Source: CAVPUA01 sp963828015 (GTDB lineage Bacteria; Actinomycetota; Actinomycetes; Mycobacteriales; Jatrophihabitantaceae). From it: a DNA stretch of 64,000 nt. The stretch spans positions 1,116,001 to 1,180,000 of the forward strand of contig CAWHCD010000004.1 of assembly GCA_963828015.1 (NCBI GenBank), in the 5' to 3' direction. Made by a program: the position numbers and the translations under genes. Below, piece after piece: positions 38,926 to 48,775 of the stretch. Below the pieces are notes generated by a model. That model did no database searches. It saw only the letters and a program-made list of their open reading frames with translations, and was not told where the DNA came from. Positions within the stretch are counted from its first letter, which is position 1. Each line of letters opens with the position of its first letter.

Positions 38926-39594
38926 ATGACCGAAGAATCGCCCGTTGCGAGGCGTTTGCGCAGTCCGAGCTGGTTCGATCTCCGGTTGGTTGTCGGAGTC
39001 GTACTGGTACTGGCCTCCGTCCTGATCGGCATCATCGTCGTCTCCTCGGCGCAACGCGCCCAGCGCATGTGGGCGGTGCGTCGAGACCTCGCGGCCGGGG
39101 TCGTACTGACGGCCGATGACCTCAAGATCGTTGCGGTGCGGGTGTCTGCCGCGCGCACCAGTTACCTCGCGGCCGCCACGCCGGTCACCGGGCGGCTGCT
39201 GACCAGGGCGGTCGGCGCCGGCGAGCTGCTGCCCCGGGCGGCGCTGGCCACCACGCCGGCTTCCACGACGGTCACCGTCCCGCTCAGCGCTGACGTCGCG
39301 CCGCGGATCAAGGCGGGGCAGCGGATCACGGTCTGGGTGTCGACGAAGGCCTGTCCGTCCGCGCTCGTGCTGGCCGACACGACCGTGCAGGACGTACAGG
39401 ACTCACAGGGCTCGGGGTTCGGCTCCGGCGGCGGCGAGAACGTCGTGGTGCGGCTGAGCAGCGACGATGCGCAACGGGTGATCCAGGCGCTGGCGCTCAA
39501 GGGTGGCGTCATCCGGGCCGGCGTGCTGGCCGGTCAGAGCCCTCCCACGGGGGCGCTGCCGGTCCTCGCCACGTGCGCGGATGGCGGCTCGTGA
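38926..39594 (+). CDS. SAF-domain (CpaB/FlgA-like) membrane protein
   Basis: A 222-residue protein from ATG 38926. One membrane helix (residues about 19-42, LRLVVGVVLVLASVLIGIIVV) and an SAF domain (RRDLAAGVVLTADDLKIVAVRV, GRLLTRAVGAGELLPRAAL) characteristic of CpaB, FlgA and RcpC proteins, with a C-terminal beta domain. In Tad/Flp pilus systems CpaB is an assembly protein, but no pilin or secretin genes appear here. It overlaps the next gene by GTGA and forms a two-gene unit with the CpaE-like ATPase, a conserved pair in actinobacteria. Confidence 0.82.
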   Translation: MTEESPVARRLRSPSWFDLRLVVGVVLVLASVLIGIIVVSSAQRAQRMWAVRRDLAAGVVLTADDLKIVAVRVSAARTSYLAAATPVTGRLLTRAVGAGELLPRAALATTPASTTVTVPLSADVAPRIKAGQRITVWVSTKACPSALVLADTTVQDVQDSQGSGFGSGGGENVVVRLSSDDAQRVIQALALKGGVIRAGVLAGQSPPTGALPVLATCADGGS

Positions 39595-40910
39595 AGCTGG
39601 CCGTTCTCACCGCGGCCGAGGGCGAGAGCTGGGAGGCCGCGCTCGTGGTGGCCTGGGAAGCCGGCCCGCTCCGGGTGACCGTGGTCCGGCGCTGCGTCGA
39701 CATCGTCGAGCTGCTGGCCGTGGCGGTATCCGGTCAGGCCCAGGCGGCCCTGGTGTCCGCGCAGTTGCGGCGCCTGGACGCCGATGCGGTGGACCGGTTG
39801 GTAGCCGCCGATGTCGCGCCCATCGGAGTGTTCCCCGGTGCTGATCCCGACGCGGAGGATCGATTGCGGGCGATGGGGATCGCCTACGTCGTCGCCGCCG
39901 ACGCCGATGCGAGCGTCGTGGCCTCGGTGGTGGAAGCGGCCGTGCTCGATCAGCGCAGCGAGCCGCCGCGGCCGGCCCACACCTTCGCCGATCCGACCCA
40001 GTCGACGTCGGTGAGCGCGCTCGAGCCGGTGTTGCCCGAGTCCGAGATCGCCGCCGAACCGGAGCGCCGGGGGTCGGTGATCGCCGTGTGGGGCCCGGCG
40101 GGCGCTCCGGGGCGGAGCACGGTCGCGCTCGGGTTGGCCGATGAGATCTCGCGTCTGGACCGGCAGAGCCTGCTCATCGACGCTGACGTCTACGGTGGGG
40201 TCCTCGCGCCGACGGTCGGTCTGCTCGACGAGTCGCCCGGACTGGCCGCGGCCTGTCGTCAGACCGGGCTGAGTCGGCTCGGCCCGACCGAGCTGGCCGC
40301 ATTGTGTTGGCAGCTTTCGCCGAGTCTGCGCGTGCTGACCGGGGTACCCCGCGCTGATCGTTGGCCCGAGCTGCGGGCATCGGCGGTCGCGAATGTGCTC
40401 GGGGCCGCCCGCCGCCTCGCCGACTTCACGGTGGTCGATCTGGGCTTCTGTCTCGAATCCGATGAAGAGTTGTCCTATGACTCGATGGCCCCCCGCCGCA
40501 ATGGGCTCACGCTGGCGATGCTTGATGCCGCCGATCTGATCGTCGTCGTCGGATCCGCCGATCCCATCGGGCTGCAACGGCTGGTGCGGGGCCTGAGCGA
40601 GTTGCGCGAGCTCGAGGTGGCGGCGCCCTTGTGGGTGGTGCTCAATAGGGTGCGGCGTTCGGTGGTGCCCGGCGATCCGGCGCAAGAGTTGGCGGCGGCA
40701 TTGGACCGGTTCGCCGGCCGCACGCCGGCCACCCTCCTGCCCTTCGACCAGGAAGCGCTCGATGCCGCGCTGGTGGTGGGCAAGACCTTGGCCGAGGCGC
40801 GGCCGGGCAGTCGGCTTCGCGAGGCCCTGGCCGAGCTGGCGACCTCGGTGGCCGGTGTGCCGGCGCCGCCCGCTCGACGGCACCGGCACCGGCGCCCAGC
40901 CACAACCTAG
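39591..40910 (+). CDS. CpaE/MinD-like P-loop ATPase
   Basis: A 439-residue protein from GTG 39591. The N-terminal 140 residues form a receiver-like or pseudo-receiver domain (AVLTAAEGESWE, VSAQLRRLDADAV, VIGVFPGADPDAE). The C-terminal ParA/MinD ATPase domain has a deviant P-loop, VWGPAGAPGRSTVALGLADE, near residue 165, LLIDADVYGG, VVDLGFCLE and IVVVGSADPIGLQRLVRG. CpaE proteins localise Tad pilus machines; MinD-like proteins position membranes and division. It is coupled to the SAF gene. The target in this organism is unknown. Confidence 0.83.
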   Translation: MKLAVLTAAEGESWEAALVVAWEAGPLRVTVVRRCVDIVELLAVAVSGQAQAALVSAQLRRLDADAVDRLVAADVAPIGVFPGADPDAEDRLRAMGIAYVVAADADASVVASVVEAAVLDQRSEPPRPAHTFADPTQSTSVSALEPVLPESEIAAEPERRGSVIAVWGPAGAPGRSTVALGLADEISRLDRQSLLIDADVYGGVLAPTVGLLDESPGLAAACRQTGLSRLGPTELAALCWQLSPSLRVLTGVPRADRWPELRASAVANVLGAARRLADFTVVDLGFCLESDEELSYDSMAPRRNGLTLAMLDAADLIVVVGSADPIGLQRLVRGLSELRELEVAAPLWVVLNRVRRSVVPGDPAQELAAALDRFAGRTPATLLPFDQEALDAALVVGKTLAEARPGSRLREALAELATSVAGVPAPPARRHRHRRPATT

Positions 40911-40950
40911 GAAAATCCGACGGATTCCGCGGGTCAGGCACAATCGACCC

Positions 40951-42378
40951 GTGCCCGAACGTCTCTCGGCGGCTGACGTCACCTTTCTGTACCTGGAAGG
41001 CCGTCGCACGCCGATGCAGGTGGGTGACATCGCGATCTTCGCCCCACCCGATGGGGGCCTGGACTACGAAGGGCTCGTGCGCCTGGTCGATGAGCGCATC
41101 TCGATGGTGCCGCGCTACCGCCAGCGCATCATCCGGGTGCCGGGTCACCTGGCCAATCCGGTGTGGGTCGATGATCCCGAGTTTGACGTCACCTATCACG
41201 TGCGCCGTTCGATCCTGCCCCGCCCGGGCAGTGACAGCCAGCTGTTCGAGTTCTGCGCGCGGGTGCAGTCGCGCCCCCTTGATCGCACCCGGTCGCTGTG
41301 GGAGATGTACCTGATCGAAGGACTGTCCGGTGGGCGCGTTGCTATTGCGACGAAGACTCACCACTCCATGGTCGACGGGATCGAGTCGATCAATATCGCG
41401 CAGGTGATTCTGGACGCATCGCCGACCGTGCCGCGGCCGCCGCAAGACCTGTGGCTGCCGGACGCGGTGCCGAGCTCGACCGACCTGCTCCTGAGCGCCG
41501 TGGGCGATGTGGTGCGCCGCCCGGCGTCGGTACTCGACACGGTTCGATTCGGGATCGGCGATGTTCGCGGCGCGACACGGCGGGCGAGCACGCTGCTCGA
41601 CGGCCTCAACACCGCGGTGCGTTCGGTCATCCGCCGGGCGCCCTCCTCTCCGTTGAACACCGCGATCGGCGAGCAGCGCCGCTTCGCCGTTGCCCGCACC
41701 GACCTGGCTGACTATCAAGCGGTGCACCGCGAGCAGGACGCCACGGTGCACGACGTCATCCTGGCCACTATCGCCGGCGCGCTGCGTGGCTGGTTGTTGT
41801 TCCGGGGCGAGTCGACCGCTCATTCGATTCGCGCGCTCGTTCCCGTCGGGGTGCCCGCCGAGCAGTCACGAGTGGCCGGCAGCGCGGTATCGCCCATGTT
41901 CCTGGACCTTCCGGTCAGCGAATCGAGCCCGATGCTCAGGCTGGCTCAGGTGGCCTTTGCCACCGGCGCCCACGGAGCTTCCGAGCGGGCGGTCAGCGCA
42001 CAGGGCATCGCCAGCGCCGCCGGTTTCGCGCCGCCTACGTTGCACGCGATGGGCGCCCGTCTGGCCAGCGGGTTGACCCGGCTGCTGCACAACCTCGTCG
42101 TGACGAACGTGCCGGGGCCGCAGCTGCCGCTGTATGCGGCGGGTGCACGGATGCTCGAGATCTTCCCCGTCGTTCCGCTCTACCGGGACCAGGCCTTGGC
42201 CATTGGGCTCACCTCCTACGACGGTGGCGTGTATTTCGGACTGAACGCCGATCGCGACGCCATGCCCGACGTCGACCTCCTGGCGCTGCTGATCGAGGAG
42301 TCGCTCGCCGAGTTGGTCGGGGCGAGTGCCGCGACCCCGTCGAATCGGGCTGCGACTACACCGACCGCAAAGGACTGA
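40951..42378 (+). CDS. Wax ester synthase / diacylglycerol acyltransferase (WS/DGAT)
   Basis: A 475-residue enzyme from GTG 40951. The catalytic histidine motif HHSMVDG is at residues 137-143. Further family segments are LSAADVTFLYLEG at the N-terminus, YHVRRSILPRPG, PLDRTRSLWEMYLIEGL, VHDVILATIAGALRGWL, RALVPVGVP and NVPGPQLPLYAAGARMLEIF near the C-terminus. WS/DGAT enzymes make triacylglycerol or wax esters from acyl-CoA and diacylglycerol or fatty alcohols, forming storage lipid. The start is set by the in-frame GTG after a 40 bp gap; earlier frames lie inside the upstream gene. A frame downstream encodes DUF6912 one base after its stop. Confidence 0.94.
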   Translation: MPERLSAADVTFLYLEGRRTPMQVGDIAIFAPPDGGLDYEGLVRLVDERISMVPRYRQRIIRVPGHLANPVWVDDPEFDVTYHVRRSILPRPGSDSQLFEFCARVQSRPLDRTRSLWEMYLIEGLSGGRVAIATKTHHSMVDGIESINIAQVILDASPTVPRPPQDLWLPDAVPSSTDLLLSAVGDVVRRPASVLDTVRFGIGDVRGATRRASTLLDGLNTAVRSVIRRAPSSPLNTAIGEQRRFAVARTDLADYQAVHREQDATVHDVILATIAGALRGWLLFRGESTAHSIRALVPVGVPAEQSRVAGSAVSPMFLDLPVSESSPMLRLAQVAFATGAHGASERAVSAQGIASAAGFAPPTLHAMGARLASGLTRLLHNLVVTNVPGPQLPLYAAGARMLEIFPVVPLYRDQALAIGLTSYDGGVYFGLNADRDAMPDVDLLALLIEESLAELVGASAATPSNRAATTPTAKD

Positions 42379-42379
42379 G

Positions 42380-42898
42380 ATGCGCATCTACTTACCGTCG
42401 ACCTCGACCGCCGTACTGAAGGTTCTCGATGCCGGCCGGCTCAGCGCCTCGGCGTCAAATGCCGTCTTCGCGTTCGCGGTGACGCCGGCGCTGCGCGAGC
42501 ATTACAGCGGTGATGCCGCCGATGAGAGTGACGAGTCGCTCGAGTACGCCGCGCAAGTCGAAGCGGCCCGAGCGAGTCTGCGGCTGCTGGACGCCGATGA
42601 GTCAGCGCTTCGTCGGCGCGTGGTGATCGCCGCCGATGTCGATGAGTCGTGGGTACGGATTCGCGACGACCTCGACCGCGGCGTCGTGCAACTCGAGCAG
42701 GATCTGCCGGTGGCTGCGATTGCCTCTGCGCATATCGACGATGCCGACGCCGAGCCGGTGGTGGCCCGCGCCGCCGCCAGCATGATGGCCGCCGAACTCG
42801 GAGATCAGGCGGCGCAGGACGCGGTCGACGACGCGGAAGGATTCGAGCTCGGCTGGTACGCGACCCAGGAGATCGCGCTGTTGTTCGATCTCGCCTGA
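42380..42898 (+). CDS. DUF6912 protein
   Basis: A 172-residue protein from ATG 42380. The sequence begins MRIYLPSTSTAVLKVLDAGR, then AFAVTPALREHYSGD, LEYAAQVEAARASLRLLD, ADVDES and a DDAEGFELGWYATQEIALLF end. These segments match the DUF6912 family found in actinobacteria, with no known function. It starts one base after the WS/DGAT stop, so the two are likely cotranscribed. The protein has no membrane or signal sequence and is acidic. Confidence 0.8.
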   Translation: MRIYLPSTSTAVLKVLDAGRLSASASNAVFAFAVTPALREHYSGDAADESDESLEYAAQVEAARASLRLLDADESALRRRVVIAADVDESWVRIRDDLDRGVVQLEQDLPVAAIASAHIDDADAEPVVARAAASMMAAELGDQAAQDAVDDAEGFELGWYATQEIALLFDLA

Positions 42899-42947
42899 GC
42901 GCGGCGAACGTCCACCGCCGCCGCGTGCGGTGGAGCAGACTGGATTG

Positions 42948-44576
42948 ATGGATGCCGTCACGCACCCGCCGCAGCCGGTGAATGAACCGGTTCGCAGTTA
43001 CGCGCCGGGCTCGCCCGAGCGAGCCGAACTGGCCGAGGCGATAGCGCGGCTGGCCGATCAGGAGATCGAGCTGCCGATGAGCATCGGCGGGGTCGAGTCG
43101 ATGGCTGGGGGTGCGCGGTTCGATGTCGTGCAACCACACCGGTATCGCGCCCGTCTCGGGGTCAGCGCGCACGCCACCGCCGCCAATGTCGAGGCCGCGA
43201 TCCAGGCCTCGCTGGCCGCGGCGCCCCAGTGGGCCGCGATGCCCTTCGATGAACGCGCAGCGATCTTCCTGCGGGCGGCCGAGCTGCTCTCGACGACGTG
43301 GCGGCAACGGCTCAACGCCGCCACGATGCTCGGCCAGTCCAAGACCGCACAGCAGGCCGAGATCGACGCGGCCTGCGAGCTGATCGACTTCCTGCGCTTC
43401 AACGTGCACTTTGCCCGGCAGATCCAGCAGATTCAGCCAGAGAGCACGACCGGCGTGTGGAACCGGACCGACTACCGCCCGCTGGAGGGCTTCGTCCTGG
43501 CGATCACCCCCTTCAACTTCACCGCGATTGCCGGCAACCTTGCCGCGGCTCCCGCCTTGCTCGGCAACGTCGTCGTCTGGAAGCCCTCTCCGACCCAGCA
43601 ACTGGCAGCGCACCTGACCATGCGGCTGTTGCAGGAGGCGGGCCTGCCGCCCGGGGTGATCAACCTGGTCACCGGGGACGGGCGGGCAGTGAGCGAGGTG
43701 GCCGTGCCTCATCAGGCCCTGGCCGGCATTCACTTCACCGGCTCGACGGCGACCTTTCGCCAACTCTGGCGGCAGGTGGGCGCCTCGATCAACTCCTACG
43801 CCGGCTATCCGCGCTTGGTGGGCGAGACCGGTGGCAAGGACTTCGTCTTCGCCCATGCCTCGGCCGCGCCCCACCAGTTGGTGACCGCACTGGTACGTGG
43901 AGCGTTCGAGTACCAAGGCCAGAAGTGTTCGGCCGCGTCTCGGGCATACGTGCCGCGTTCGTTGTGGAACGCCGGCGTACGCGAGGAGCTCCTCACCATC
44001 ACGGAGGAGCTGCGCTACGGCGACCCGAGTGATTTCTCGAACTTCGGCGGCGCGGTGATAGATCGACGGGCGTACACGCGACTGGCCGAGGTCCTGGCAC
44101 AGGCGCATGCCGATGACTCGACGAAGGTGGTCGCTGGGGGAACCGTGGACGACAGCGAGGGTTACTTCGTCCGGCCGACCGTGATCGAATCGGCCAACCC
44201 GGGCCATGAGATCTTCATTCGCGAGCTGTTCGGACCGATCTTGGCCGTGCACGTCTACGACGACGGCGATTGGCGGTCGGTGCTGACTCAGCTCGAGTCG
44301 GCCTCGCCCTATGCGCTGACCGGCGCGGTCTTCGCCCGCGATCGGGCCGTGCTGCACGAGGCGCAGCAGACGTTGCGCTTCGCGGCCGGAAACTTCTATG
44401 TCAATGACAAACCGACCGGTGCCGTCGTGGGGCAGCAACCGTTCGGCGGCGCCCGCGCGTCGGGAACCAACGACAAGGCCGGCTCGCCGTGGAACCTGAT
44501 CCGCTGGGCGTCGCCGCGTTCGATCAAGGAGACGTTCAATCCCCCGGTGGATTACCGCTATCCGCACATGTCTTGA
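42948..44576 (+). CDS. pruA: 1-pyrroline-5-carboxylate dehydrogenase
   Basis: A 542-residue NAD-dependent aldehyde dehydrogenase that oxidises pyrroline-5-carboxylate (glutamate semialdehyde) to glutamate in proline use. The catalytic motif VGETGGKDFVFAH carries Glu293; EYQGQKCSAASRAYVP holds Cys327. The Rossmann elements AITPFNFTAIAG, IHFTGSTATF and the C-terminal DKPTGAVVGQQPFGG region are clear. Family length is normal. Start ATG 42948 is preferred over the upstream start at 42930, which lacks support. A proline dehydrogenase gene (putA/pruB) is not in the window. The gene converges with the eccC-like gene with a 17 bp gap. Confidence 0.95.
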   Translation: MDAVTHPPQPVNEPVRSYAPGSPERAELAEAIARLADQEIELPMSIGGVESMAGGARFDVVQPHRYRARLGVSAHATAANVEAAIQASLAAAPQWAAMPFDERAAIFLRAAELLSTTWRQRLNAATMLGQSKTAQQAEIDAACELIDFLRFNVHFARQIQQIQPESTTGVWNRTDYRPLEGFVLAITPFNFTAIAGNLAAAPALLGNVVVWKPSPTQQLAAHLTMRLLQEAGLPPGVINLVTGDGRAVSEVAVPHQALAGIHFTGSTATFRQLWRQVGASINSYAGYPRLVGETGGKDFVFAHASAAPHQLVTALVRGAFEYQGQKCSAASRAYVPRSLWNAGVREELLTITEELRYGDPSDFSNFGGAVIDRRAYTRLAEVLAQAHADDSTKVVAGGTVDDSEGYFVRPTVIESANPGHEIFIRELFGPILAVHVYDDGDWRSVLTQLESASPYALTGAVFARDRAVLHEAQQTLRFAAGNFYVNDKPTGAVVGQQPFGGARASGTNDKAGSPWNLIRWASPRSIKETFNPPVDYRYPHMS

Positions 44577-44593
44577 GCAACGCGCGAGGTCGC

Positions 44594-47500
44594 TCATGGC
44601 TGAGCCAACTGCACGGCGATCGGGCCGGTGCCGTGCTGGTCACTGACCAGCACGCCGCGCCCGGCGATGGGCTGGCTACGCACCCGGGGCAGCCGAACTC
44701 CGAAGATCTCGCCATCGCCGGGTCCGGGCTGTAAGAGCACACCGCTGCGGCTTCGGCGCATCACGCTGGCCAGGCCGCGAAAAGCCGCCGCGACGTCATC
44801 GGTACGGCCGGCGACGACGAACGCGCAGGTCTGGCTGGTGCTCGAGCGTTCGACGAGCGCGTCGCCGGCGGCGGTGTCCAGGAAGTCTTCGCTGTCATCG
44901 ACCAGGATCAGCTCGGCTCGCTTCGCCGCAGCGAGGGTGTGGTCGGGCGGCGCGTCGGGCGTGATCAGCTCGACGCCGTTCGAGCTGGCCTGGGCGGCCA
45001 GCGCCGAACGCCGCGGCGCCGCCACGAGCAGCGAGTGCCTAGCGGCTAGGGACTGCGAGAGCAGGCTGCACAGCGCGGTGGTGCGACCGGACCCGCCTGG
45101 CCCGCAGATCAGCCAACGTCGCGCCCCGGCCCACAGATCGATCAGCACCGGGTCGGCGCCGTCGCCGCCCACGCCGAGCGTGAGGCCCGCCGGCGCGGGC
45201 GGGAGGGCGGTGAGGGCAACCCGGGTCGGCAAGGCGACGACCCGCCAGGGACCGCCGTGCTCAGCCGGGAGCCGTGGCCACTTGTGGGCAACGGACTCCA
45301 GGCCGCTCAGTTGCCCGCGGGTCGACGGCTCAGGGCCGCAATGCGCGAACTGGACCTCAGCGGCGTCCGCCACCCGTACCGCTCGCCCCGGCGGCCACGC
45401 GTTGGGCAGCATGCGGTGATTGAGGCCCACGATCGCGTAGTCGCTCGGATCGGGAAGTCGAAGTACGTACTTCTGCGCGGCGAAGGCGCCCAATCGCGAC
45501 GTGAGGGTCCCGCGTCCGCCCGCGACGACGACGTTGACCCTGGTGGAGGCCGACTCGCGGGCGAGCGCCAGAAGGAGCTCTGTGCTCTGACCCAGGTCGT
45601 ATTCGTCACTGGCACTGACCATCGCCTCCCAGCCATCGACCAATAGCAGGACGTGGGGGAGCGCGTCGGGGCCCGAGTGCCGGACGGCCATGTCGGCGGT
45701 GAGTCGCTGCAGAACTCGAGCCAGGGTCGCGGGCTGCCCCCGCTCGGCGACCGTTGCGCAATGCGGGAGCTGGGTCAACGCAGCGAGCCCGCTGCCGGCG
45801 CAGTCGAGACCGTAGATGTGCAGGCGGCTCGGGTCTTGGTGGGCCGCGGCCGCCCCGGCGATCGTGCGCAGAATGCTCGTTCGCCCACTGCGTGCGCCAC
45901 CGGCCAGCAGCGTCACACCGCCCGCGTCGAGATCGAACGTCAGCGGAGGCTGTCGCTGCCGAGCCGGTTCGTCGACCAGGCCGATTTCGAGTGCGGTGGT
46001 CCCTGCCGTACCGAGCTCGGCCAGTGAGATTCGGCTCGTCAGCGGCGGCATCCACGGCCTCCGAACCGGGGGCGCCGCCGCCTTCCTCGCGGCGGCGATC
46101 AGCAGGTCGACGATCAGACTGAGATCGGTAGCCGACTGCTCATCGGGCGGACCCGGCGGGGCGGGTGAGTCCCAGTCCTCGACTGTCCGCACGCTGATCT
46201 CGTCGCCGACCGCGGGGGTTCGAGCACCAACCTGCGCGATCTGGACCTGCGTAACCTGCGATCCGGCTCGCACAAAGGCCCGACCGGGTAGCCCCTGATC
46301 GATGCGCGCGGCGGAGCCAACTCCCACAATGTCGCTGGATTCAGCTGCGGAAGTCGTGCGTAGTGCCACGCGCAGGGACGTGTTCGCCCTGATGTCAGCC
46401 GTGACGGCCGGGCCGGGTCGCTGCGTGGCCAGCACCAGATGCACTCCGAGCGAACGACCCCGCTGCGCGACGCTCACCAGACCGGGCAGGAAGTCGGGCA
46501 GTTCCTCGGCCAGCGCGGCGAACTCATCGACGACGAGTACCAACCGCTCCAGGGGTTCGGCCCGGTGGTGCTCACTAGCGCGATAGGCGTCGAGACTGCT
46601 CAGGCCCGCTCCGGCCAGCACGGTCTCGCGCCGCTTGAGTTCGGCCTCGAGCGAGCGCAACACCCGCTCGGTGAGCGCTCGGTCCAGGTCGGTGACCAGC
46701 CCGGCCACGTGCGGGAGCCGGGCGCAGTCGGCGAACGCGGCGCCGCCCTTGTAGTCGATGAGCAGGAAGGCCAGATCGGCGGGCGAGTTGGCTAGGGCAA
46801 ATCCTGCGACGAGCGTCTGCAGGAACTCCGACTTGCCAGCTCCCGTCGTCCCCGCGACCAGCAGGTGGGGGCCGTCGCGAACCAGATCCAGGCAGAACGC
46901 CGCGGTGCTGCTCCGACCGACGACGGTGCGCGGCCCGGGCGCTTGGCGCCACCGACTCAGAACCTGCTCCAGCGACGGTCGGCCGGCCTGGAGGAGGTCA
47001 AGCAGTCGACATGAGTCAGGGATGCCCGTCTGGCTGCTAGCGGCGTCGACCAAGGGCGCGAGTCGTCGTGCGACGTGGTCCAGCCACCGAGGACTGACCT
47101 GGTCGATGACCACCCCGCAGGAGTCGTCATCGCCCGCTTGGGTTCGCCAGATCGCCCCGGTCTCCCCGTCTACTCGGGCGGTAGTCGGGCAACGGGCTGG
47201 TAGCTCGGCGGGACGCGGCGCCAGCACGATGGCGGTGATGCCCACGGTTGGTCCGCTGGCGAGCACCGCGGCCAACCCCGCGAGGTCGATGCCGTCGGGG
47301 GAGCCATCGAGATCGACGATGACCACAGTCCACTCGCCGGCCCACGTACCGCTCCACTGTGCACTCGAACGCTGCTCCATGCGCGCGGCGAACAGTCGTT
47401 GCAGCCGGGCCACACCCGCACCCGGGTCGAGGTCGGCGGGTCTCAACGTGGCCAGGTGTGGAAGCCATCGAAGCCAGTGCCAGTCGTCTCGACGCCGGGG

Positions 47501-48724
47501 GGCTAGCAGGAGCGAAAAGTCCAGGTCGGCCGGTGAGTGCAGGATCGCCAGTTGCGCGATCAGCCAGCCCGCGACCGGTTGGGTCAGGCGAGTCGGGCCA
47601 CACAGTGCGAGCGGCCCGCTCTGCAACGACGCCGTCCACGGTACGTCGATCAGCGGAGCCGCGTTGCTGGGCTCGCCCCGCAGTTGCAGCCACTGCGCCG
47701 GCTGACTGGCCAGACCGAGCCGGACCTCGAGATGGTCCGGGTCGTAGCGCCTCCGCTCCCACAGCCGACTCTCGGGGATATCGACGCACCGGCGCAGCGT
47801 CGCCGGATCCGGGTAGCGGTCGCGGCGCTGCCGGGTTTCGCTCGCCAGTCGCCGTTCCCGCTCGGCCGCCAGTTCGGTGCGGTCCTGCCCGCGTAGAGCG
47901 GCCTCCCGTCGCCGGGCCAGCGGGGAACCGAAACGGTCGCCGACGGCCGCGCCGATCATCATCAGCGGGCTCAAGCAGGCCAGGAGCAGGAACTCGAGAC
48001 TGTGCATGAGCAGCGCCAGAGCCACGCCGCCCGCCGCTGGTAGCGCCATCGCCAAGGGCTGCAGGCGCGCGGCGGTTGATCGCGCCGGGCTGGTCGGGAT
48101 CGGCAACGGCGGTGGCGGCGCGACGGCGGGCGGGCGCGTTGTCGGCCGCACCCGCTGCGTGCCGTCGATGCATTCCAGGATGGCGGGAGTACCTGCGGTA
48201 TCGACCAACTCGAGGGTGCTCGCCCCGATGCGGACAGTCGCTCCGGGCCGCCAGCGCCGGGCGGTTGCCCCGACCGGTGCACCGTCGAGTTGGGCGCCGT
48301 GGGTGGACCCGAGGTCGCGGACCAGTACCTGCCCGTCGGTGCCCTCCAGCAACAGGTGCAGTCGGGAGACTTCGGGATCGCTCAGCGGCAGGTCACAGGT
48401 CTCGTCGCGCCCGATGACCAACCGCCCGCGCCGGATGCCCCGGACGGTGCCGCTGTCCGGGCCTCCGACGACGTGGATCCGCAGCGGCGTCTCGACACTA
48501 TCGTCCGCGAGCCGTTCCGCGTGTAGCTGGAGCAGAGCGCCGCGGCGCAGTCCCGGACCGCCCATCAGGTCCGCGTCGGCCAGTGGCCTGCCGCTGCTGA
48601 AGATCGTCTGTTCGCGCGGAAAGCCCAACAGCGGACGGAGCTGACCGAAGGCCGTACCGGGCGGGGCCTCGATGACGACGTCGTGTGTTCTCGCGGGGGT
48701 ACGCACCGAGAGCTGGATGTGCAT
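44594..48724 (-). CDS. eccC: FHA-FtsK/SpoIIIE secretion ATPase (EssC/EccC-like)
   Basis: A 1376-residue protein from ATG 48724 (an upstream start at 48823 is possible). The N-terminus has a ubiquitin-like segment (1-75), an FHA domain (about 82-175: GRDETCDLPLSDPEVSRLHL, RDLGSTHGAQLDG), a pair of membrane helices (about 225-262), then three FtsK-type ATPase modules: ATPase 1 has an intact Walker A (AGTTGAGKS, 624-632) and Walker B LVLVVDEFAA (728-737); ATPases 2 and 3 have GGARSGRTS (942-950) and GPGGSGRTT (about 1208-1216), with Arg instead of the Walker Lys. This is the motor of a type VII secretion system. FHA at the N-terminus is like Firmicutes EssC. WXG100 gene is divergent next door. 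Confidence 0.9.
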   Translation of the reverse strand: MHIQLSVRTPARTHDVVIEAPPGTAFGQLRPLLGFPREQTIFSSGRPLADADLMGGPGLRRGALLQLHAERLADDSVETPLRIHVVGGPDSGTVRGIRRGRLVIGRDETCDLPLSDPEVSRLHLLLEGTDGQVLVRDLGSTHGAQLDGAPVGATARRWRPGATVRIGASTLELVDTAGTPAILECIDGTQRVRPTTRPPAVAPPPPLPIPTSPARSTAARLQPLAMALPAAGGVALALLMHSLEFLLLACLSPLMMIGAAVGDRFGSPLARRREAALRGQDRTELAAERERRLASETRQRRDRYPDPATLRRCVDIPESRLWERRRYDPDHLEVRLGLASQPAQWLQLRGEPSNAAPLIDVPWTASLQSGPLALCGPTRLTQPVAGWLIAQLAILHSPADLDFSLLLAPRRRDDWHWLRWLPHLATLRPADLDPGAGVARLQRLFAARMEQRSSAQWSGTWAGEWTVVIVDLDGSPDGIDLAGLAAVLASGPTVGITAIVLAPRPAELPARCPTTARVDGETGAIWRTQAGDDDSCGVVIDQVSPRWLDHVARRLAPLVDAASSQTGIPDSCRLLDLLQAGRPSLEQVLSRWRQAPGPRTVVGRSSTAAFCLDLVRDGPHLLVAGTTGAGKSEFLQTLVAGFALANSPADLAFLLIDYKGGAAFADCARLPHVAGLVTDLDRALTERVLRSLEAELKRRETVLAGAGLSSLDAYRASEHHRAEPLERLVLVVDEFAALAEELPDFLPGLVSVAQRGRSLGVHLVLATQRPGPAVTADIRANTSLRVALRTTSAAESSDIVGVGSAARIDQGLPGRAFVRAGSQVTQVQIAQVGARTPAVGDEISVRTVEDWDSPAPPGPPDEQSATDLSLIVDLLIAAARKAAAPPVRRPWMPPLTSRISLAELGTAGTTALEIGLVDEPARQRQPPLTFDLDAGGVTLLAGGARSGRTSILRTIAGAAAAHQDPSRLHIYGLDCAGSGLAALTQLPHCATVAERGQPATLARVLQRLTADMAVRHSGPDALPHVLLLVDGWEAMVSASDEYDLGQSTELLLALARESASTRVNVVVAGGRGTLTSRLGAFAAQKYVLRLPDPSDYAIVGLNHRMLPNAWPPGRAVRVADAAEVQFAHCGPEPSTRGQLSGLESVAHKWPRLPAEHGGPWRVVALPTRVALTALPPAPAGLTLGVGGDGADPVLIDLWAGARRWLICGPGGSGRTTALCSLLSQSLAARHSLLVAAPRRSALAAQASSNGVELITPDAPPDHTLAAAKRAELILVDDSEDFLDTAAGDALVERSSTSQTCAFVVAGRTDDVAAAFRGLASVMRRSRSGVLLQPGPGDGEIFGVRLPRVRSQPIAGRGVLVSDQHGTGPIAVQLAQP

Positions 48725-48775
48725 GCAGTCGACTCTGCGCGATGCCCGGCGGTTCGCGGCCTGCCGGCGGATGAG

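Noticed and set aside
42441..44597. 718-residue open frame opposite DUF6912 and pruA
   Set aside because: Antisense shadow; pruA has all catalytic residues in the plus strand.
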